From Smithella sp. UBA2180 (lineage in GTDB: Bacteria; Desulfobacterota; Syntrophia; Syntrophales; Smithellaceae): DNA of 5,933 nt. The notes beneath the pieces are model-generated. The model did no database searches. It was not told the DNA's origin and saw only the letters and a list, made by a program, of their open reading frames with translations. The stretch covers positions 1 through 5,933 of the forward strand of contig DCVU01000074.1 of NCBI GenBank assembly GCA_002327415.1. The letters are read 5' to 3'. Of this stretch, positions 1 through 3,359 are shown one piece after another. The translations under genes and the position numbers were made by a program. How positions within the stretch are numbered: position 1 is the first letter of the stretch; the number at the start of each line of letters is the position of its first letter.

Positions 1-113
1 TTTTTATCATAAGGTCTGGTGAAAATTCTCGGCAAAGAAAGGTTCTATTTGTTTGCGCTCTCCTACCAGAAATGCGCTCCCGATCAAAGCGCTATTTTTG
101 TTGGCACAGCCTG

Positions 114-131
114 CCCCGGCGGAGGCCGGGG
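114..131. repeat. Perfect GC-rich hairpin, 7-bp stem
   Basis: CCCCGGC at 114-120 is followed by the four-base loop GGAG and then GCCGGGG at 125-131, a perfect 7-bp GC-only stem. It is not followed by a T-tract on either strand, so it does not look like an intrinsic terminator. It forms part of a larger palindromic cluster (see 118-178). A REP-like intergenic repeat is possible but needs other copies in the genome to be shown. Confidence 0.6.
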
Positions 132-178
132 TTGTCGGTTTCCTCAACGTATGTATAATACGCCTCGTCGCCTCCGCC
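118..178. repeat. 9-bp inverted repeat enclosing small hairpin
   Basis: GGCGGAGGC at 118-126 is the exact reverse complement of GCCTCCGCC at 170-178. The 43-base spacer contains a second small palindrome, CGTAT (148-152) with ATACG (158-162). The left arm overlaps the hairpin at 114-131, so the two structures exclude each other. The pattern is compatible with a REP/BIME-like intergenic element or a folded RNA segment. I cannot tell which, and no second copy of the cluster is present in this window. Confidence 0.45.
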
Positions 179-210
179 TAGCCCCTGCTGAAGCGGGACA
201 GTTCAACTAA

Positions 211-242
211 CGAATTCCAGTTCACTGAATAACTGTAATTCG
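211..242. repeat. Imperfect 12-bp hairpin downstream of aminotransferase
   Basis: CGAATTCCAGTT (211-222) pairs with AACTGTAATTCG (231-242) with one mismatch (C217/T236) around an eight-base loop. It lies about 107 bases beyond the aminotransferase stop codon on the minus strand. It could stabilise or end that transcript. There is no clean T-run on either side, so I do not call it an intrinsic terminator. Confidence 0.4.
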
Positions 243-348
243 AGTTTCACTGCCGCCTCAATATCATCTTTGATTTAGAATCGGTATAATAGTCGGATTT
301 AGATATTTAATCCAGATAGTTGCGTGGAATGAATGAAAGGCTGGAACT

Positions 349-1488
349 CTATTTGCTTAGATAGCGCTCCAGACGATTTAAGCCTTCTTTGATGTTTTCC
401 AGTGAATTAGCATAGGAAAAGCGCAAAAATCCTTCACCGCCACTGCCGAAATCAATACCGGGTGTGACACCGACCTTGACCTCTTCGGTAATGCGAAAAG
501 CTTCTTTGTAAGAATTTTTGCAAAAGCGCCGCGCGTCGGCAAAAACATAAAACGCGCCTGTCGGCTCAACATGAATGACAAACCCCATATCAGCCAAACG
601 CGCCAGCATGTATTTGCGGCGTTCATCATAAATTTTTACCATTTTCGCAACGTCTTTTTGCGCTTTGGTCAAGGCGGCAATGCCTGCCCATTGAATAAAG
701 CCGTTGGCGGAAATCATAAAATTCTGATGAATACGCTGCATTACTTTCGAAAACTCTTTGGGGAAAATGCAGTAACCCAGACGCCAGCCGGTCATCGCGT
801 ATAATTTGGAAAAGCCATTGATGACAAACGCTTTGTCTGTAAATTCCAAAATAGAGTGAGCGCGGTCTTTGTAGACGAGACCGTGATAAATCTCATCGGA
901 AATAATATACTGCTTGTCGAATTGCGCGATACTCTGCAATTGTTCCTCCGACATGACAATACCGGTGGGATTGGAAGGCGAATTAATCAAAATCGCCTTT
1001 GTCCGCGCTGATAATTTCTTTTTTATATCTTTCGGCCTGTACTGAAATCCATCTTCCGGATAGGTTCTGACCTCTTTGACCTTGCCCCCTGCCGCGAGAA
1101 TAAAATTTTGATAGCAGGGGTAGCGCGGATTGGAGATGATTACTTCATCGCCGTGATCTAAAATAGCAAACATGGCGAAAAGCAGTGCGGGTGAAGTTCC
1201 GGTAGAGACCAATACCTGATCGGGCGTAATACTAACACCGTATTCTTTAAGATAAAAATCGCAAATGGCTTGTCTTAATTCCAAAAGACCAAGAGCGTGA
1301 GTGTAGCGAGTTTTGTTGTTGCGCAGAGCGTCGGTTGTTGCCTTTGTGATAACTTTTGGCGTGGGGAAATCGGGTTCGCCTACTTCCAGATGGATAACGT
1401 GTTCACCTTGGCGCTCCAATTCCTCGGTTTTTGCCATGATATCCATGACAATGAAAGATGTAAATGATTCAGCTCTCTTTGAAATCAT
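349..1488 (-). CDS. Class I/II PLP-dependent aminotransferase
   Basis: This is a fold-type I pyridoxal-phosphate aminotransferase of 379 residues, a normal length for the AspC-like families. It should move an amino group between an amino acid and a 2-oxo acid in the cytoplasm. Visible signatures are GEPDFPTP near 37-44 in the N-terminal substrate region, STG at 95-97 for the cofactor phosphate, Tyr123 in PRYP for ring stacking, SNPTG at 172-176, and SDEIY at 197-201 with Asp198 facing the pyridine nitrogen. GFSK at 225-228 supplies the Schiff-base Lys228, WR at 235-236 follows, and Arg356 in LRFSY is the expected substrate carboxylate binder. All key residues are present, so it should be active. 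The ATG start is supported by AAAGGA six bases upstream. The substrate (aspartate, alanine, aromatic or branched-chain) cannot be read from the sequence. The gene diverges from the sigma-54 regulator across 282 bp. The family call is firm; the substrate is unknown. Confidence 0.95.
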   Translation of the reverse strand: MISKRAESFTSFIVMDIMAKTEELERQGEHVIHLEVGEPDFPTPKVITKATTDALRNNKTRYTHALGLLELRQAICDFYLKEYGVSITPDQVLVSTGTSPALLFAMFAILDHGDEVIISNPRYPCYQNFILAAGGKVKEVRTYPEDGFQYRPKDIKKKLSARTKAILINSPSNPTGIVMSEEQLQSIAQFDKQYIISDEIYHGLVYKDRAHSILEFTDKAFVINGFSKLYAMTGWRLGYCIFPKEFSKVMQRIHQNFMISANGFIQWAGIAALTKAQKDVAKMVKIYDERRKYMLARLADMGFVIHVEPTGAFYVFADARRFCKNSYKEAFRITEEVKVGVTPGIDFGSGGEGFLRFSYANSLENIKEGLNRLERYLSK

Positions 1489-1494
1489 CTGAAT

Positions 1495-1500
1495 TCCTTT
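1495..1500 (-). promoter_or_regulatory. Ribosome binding site of the aminotransferase
   Basis: On the minus strand AAAGGA lies six bases before the ATG at 1486-1488. This is a good Shine-Dalgarno match at normal spacing and fixes the start of the aminotransferase. Confidence 0.75.
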
Positions 1501-1515
1501 CCAATAGGTATAGCC

Positions 1516-1544
1516 TTTCTAAAGAGATTATTAAAATTTTTCAA
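1516..1544 (-). promoter_or_regulatory. Candidate sigma-70 promoter of the aminotransferase
   Basis: Read on the minus strand, TTGAAA (1539-1544) is followed after exactly 17 bases by TAGAAA (1516-1521). These match the -35 consensus at five of six bases and the -10 consensus at four of six. Transcription would begin near 1509, about 20 bases before the ATG and upstream of the ribosome binding site. A perfect TTGACA also exists at 1561-1566, but I see no suitable -10 box at 16-18 bases from it. The surroundings are AT-rich, so chance matches are likely. Confidence 0.35.
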
Positions 1545-1554
1545 CTAACTTTTA

Positions 1555-1677
1555 TTATTTTGTCAAAACATAAGTAGATCCTCCGACTGAAACGAGGTAC
1601 AAACCGCCGGCCGCGGGTTCAGATAATTTGAGAACTGACGATTTTTGGGCATAATTATTAAAAAATTCATAATTGGC
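1555..1677 (-). pseudogene. Possible gene-remnant frame, no start codon
   Basis: A minus-strand frame of 40 codons lies between a TGA (1678-1680) and a TAA (1555-1557). It ends in AAGGLYLVSVGGSTYVLTK, an alternation of small and hydrophobic residues that resembles the terminal beta-strand of a secreted or surface protein. There is no ATG or GTG in the frame, no ribosome binding site, and no continuation upstream. It may be the leftover tail of a decayed gene or simply chance. It overlaps the sigma-54 promoter and one arm of the inverted repeat. I list it because the peptide looks more protein-like than the other intergenic frames. Confidence 0.15.
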
Positions 1678-1769
1678 TCATTATTTGCTATTTTATCTTC
1701 AGAAGCTAAAAAAAGATTGCTATTGGTACAATTTTGTTACAAAATACTTTCAAGGTTATCTGAACCTGC
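1613..1769. repeat. Inverted repeat pair flanking the sigma-54 promoter
   Basis: GGTTCAGATAA at 1616-1626 recurs exactly, inverted, at 1756-1766. With one gap the similarity extends to about 20 positions (1616-1634 against 1766-1747, 16 identical). As RNA the arms 1613-1629 and 1753-1769 would pair over 17 bp, 14 Watson-Crick and 3 G-U. The right arm stops one base before the regulator ATG; the left arm lies about 70-87 bases upstream of the predicted sigma-54 transcription start. Such spacing fits activator or operator sites. A tiny inverted-repeat element of about 150 bp is an alternative, but no target duplication is visible. Confidence 0.6.
1673..1689 (+). promoter_or_regulatory. Sigma-54 (-24/-12) promoter of the regulator gene
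   Basis: TTGGCTCATTATTTGCT carries the GG (1675-1676) and GC (1687-1688) dinucleotides of the sigma-54 promoter with the required ten bases between them. Against the consensus TTGGCACG-N4-TTGCW it differs only at CTC for CAC and at the weakly conserved base after it. Transcription should start near 1700, giving an untranslated leader of about 71 bases before ATG 1771. This would make the regulator gene itself sigma-54 dependent, consistent with self-activation or control by another activator. I found no NifA-type TGT-N10-ACA site in 1489-1770. Confidence 0.6.
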
Positions 1770-1770
1770 C

Positions 1771-3354
1771 ATGAACAAAAGTACAAAAAAGAATTTTTTG
1801 GAGAAAGATCACAAATTGAGTATTCATAGCTATGAAGAACTGGCCGCTCTGCATGCAATAGCTAAAATTTTAGCCCAACCTACGGATTTGCGTGATGAGC
1901 TGGAGCAGGTTCTGCATGAAATGAGTTCACGTCTGGGAATGCAGCGGGGGATGATCTCTCTTTTTGACCACGATAAAAATGAAGTCTGGCTGGATATTGC
2001 CCACGATGTAAATATTGAAGGAATGGATGTGACATATAAACCAGGAGAGGGCATTACCGGCGAAGTTGCCCAGTCCGGGCGTCCGATGGCTGTGGCGAAT
2101 CTGGGTCATGCCGCTCATTTTTTAGACCGGACCGGTGCCCGGCGTCACTTAAACAGATCAGAGCTGGCTTTTCTTTGTGTTCCCATTATGTATGATGACC
2201 ATGTTGTGGGTGTTTTATCTGCCGATAAAGTCGCGCACGAAGTGGAAAGTCTGGATAAGGAACTGGCGATGCTTTCATCGGTTGCGGAATTAATGGCCAA
2301 ATTCGTGCATATCAGAGCTTTGGAAGAGGAAAACAAACGGCTGAGAAAAATTGTCGGCAGCGAAAGGGCGCCTTCGGTAGATATTATAGGCCATTCTAAA
2401 CCAATGCAGGAAGTATTCGGTTTAGTTGCCCAAGTAGCCGATTCCAATACTACAGTTTTAATCACCGGTGAAACAGGAACCGGCAAGGAGTTGATCGCCA
2501 GGGCGATCCACATGAACTCTCCCCGGCACAAAGGGCCAATGGTGCAGGTTAATTGTGCGGCAATCCCTGATACTTTGATTGAAAGCGAGTTGTTCGGTCA
2601 TGAAAGAGGAGCCTTTACCGGTGCACTGCAGCAACGCCGCGGTAGATTTGAGGAAGCAAACGGCGGCACGATTTTCCTGGATGAAGTGGGAGAACTTTCC
2701 GCGGCCGCTCAAGTAAAGCTTTTGCGCGTTTTGCAGGAAAAAAGATTTCAGCCGCTGGGCTCTTCCAGGATCATTAATGTTAATGTGCGCATTATCGCGG
2801 CAACCAACAGAAATTTGGAACAGGACATTATAGGGGAACGTTTTCGCGCCGATTTGTTTTATCGTTTGAATGTTTTCCCTGTATATTTACCGTCTTTGCG
2901 GGAAAGAGGCAGCGATATTATACTCTTGGCTGATCATTTTATTTTGAAATACAGCAAGGAAATGGGCAAAAATGTTAAAAGAATCTCCACCGCGGCAATA
3001 GAAGTATTCTTGTCCCATAAATGGCCGGGTAATGTGCGCGAACTGGAAAACTGCATTGAAAGAGCTGTATTATTATCCAAGACCGATACGATCGATGTTG
3101 CCCATCTTCCGCCATCTTTGCATGTAAACGAAACGAAAACGGAAAAGAAAGATCACGGCAAATTGTCTTCTGCTGTGGAAGCTCAGGAAAGATCTTTGAT
3201 TATTGATACCCTGGAAGCTACAGGAGGAAATCAAACCAAAGCCGCGAAAATGCTTGGGACAACAAAGCGCATCATTCAATACAAAATTACCAAACTGGGG
3301 ATCAATCCTAAGCTTTTCCGTAAAAACAATAAAGACAGCGATGAAATTGATTAG
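1771..3354 (+). CDS. NifA-like sigma-54-dependent transcriptional activator
   Basis: This is a 527-residue bacterial enhancer-binding protein that should remodel sigma-54 RNA polymerase by ATP hydrolysis. An N-terminal GAF domain (about 20-180) has NifA-like landmarks: GMQRG at 56-60, GEGITGE at 92-98, FLDRTGAR at 117-124 and CVPI at 136-139. A charged helical linker (about 181-200) leads to the AAA+ domain: Walker A GETGTGKE 233-240, the sigma-54 contact loop GAFTGA 280-285, Walker B TIFLDE 300-305, an arginine-finger region FRADLFYRLN 358-367 and sensor II WPGNVRELEN 418-427. A Fis-type HTH occupies 484-511 (GGNQTKAAKMLG followed by KRIIQYKI). All core motifs are intact. There is no phosphoacceptor receiver domain, and the linker before the HTH lacks the paired cysteines of oxygen-sensitive NifA. 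I chose ATG 1771 because the in-frame TTG at 1645 lies upstream of the sigma-54 promoter and adds a non-conserved leader; the ribosome site is weak (AAGG at 1752-1755, 15 bases away). No nif genes are visible, so I do not name it nifA. Confidence 0.93.
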   Translation: MNKSTKKNFLEKDHKLSIHSYEELAALHAIAKILAQPTDLRDELEQVLHEMSSRLGMQRGMISLFDHDKNEVWLDIAHDVNIEGMDVTYKPGEGITGEVAQSGRPMAVANLGHAAHFLDRTGARRHLNRSELAFLCVPIMYDDHVVGVLSADKVAHEVESLDKELAMLSSVAELMAKFVHIRALEEENKRLRKIVGSERAPSVDIIGHSKPMQEVFGLVAQVADSNTTVLITGETGTGKELIARAIHMNSPRHKGPMVQVNCAAIPDTLIESELFGHERGAFTGALQQRRGRFEEANGGTIFLDEVGELSAAAQVKLLRVLQEKRFQPLGSSRIINVNVRIIAATNRNLEQDIIGERFRADLFYRLNVFPVYLPSLRERGSDIILLADHFILKYSKEMGKNVKRISTAAIEVFLSHKWPGNVRELENCIERAVLLSKTDTIDVAHLPPSLHVNETKTEKKDHGKLSSAVEAQERSLIIDTLEATGGNQTKAAKMLGTTKRIIQYKITKLGINPKLFRKNNKDSDEID

Positions 3355-3359
3355 ATTTT

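Larger units (their letters stand above)
1..348. other. Non-coding left flank with palindromes
   Basis: I see no convincing gene here. A 63-codon plus-strand frame (GTG at 19 to 210) runs through the GC-rich palindromes and has a proline/arginine-rich, repeat-like translation, so I do not call it. The stretch contains a GC-rich palindrome cluster (114-178) and a separate imperfect hairpin (211-242). Short minus-strand frames such as the one ending with TGA at 7-9 (C-terminal residues IEPFFAENFHQTL) read rather like protein but have no convincing start. The region lies downstream of the minus-strand aminotransferase, so it would receive that gene's 3' transcript. I see no canonical hairpin plus T-tract terminator just after the stop codon. 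Confidence 0.6.

Noticed and set aside
74..98. GCGCT...AGCGC hairpin followed by TATTTTT on the plus strand, a possible terminator
   Set aside because: Only a five-bp stem with a nine-base loop and an interrupted T-run; no plus-strand gene end is visible for it to serve.
19..210. 63-codon plus-strand frame with a GTG start and an AAGG-like upstream sequence
   Set aside because: It runs through the GC-rich palindromes, its translation is repeat-like with no recognisable domain, and an opposite-strand frame looks equally protein-like.
1602..1619. AACCGC...GCGGGTT GC-rich hairpin in the intergenic region
   Set aside because: The stem needs a bulge and has no T-tract; it shares bases with the better-supported inverted repeat.
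1723..1740. Second sigma-54-like sequence TTGGTACAATTTTGTT
   Set aside because: Only nine bases separate GG from GT, one short, and the invariant GC is replaced by GT; the site at 1673-1689 fits far better.
1717..1745. Sigma-70-like TTGCTA, 17-base gap, CAAAAT
   Set aside because: Four of six matches in each box within AT-rich DNA is near chance, and the neighbouring sigma-54 site is a better explanation.
1645..1770. N-terminal extension of the regulator from TTG 1645
   Set aside because: It starts upstream of the sigma-54 promoter, lacks a ribosome binding site, is made of AT-rich low-complexity codons, and the GAF domain is complete from ATG 1771.
2145..2531. 128-codon minus-strand frame inside the regulator
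   Set aside because: It is a shadow of the AAA+ coding frame on the other strand, with no recognisable motif or ribosome binding site.
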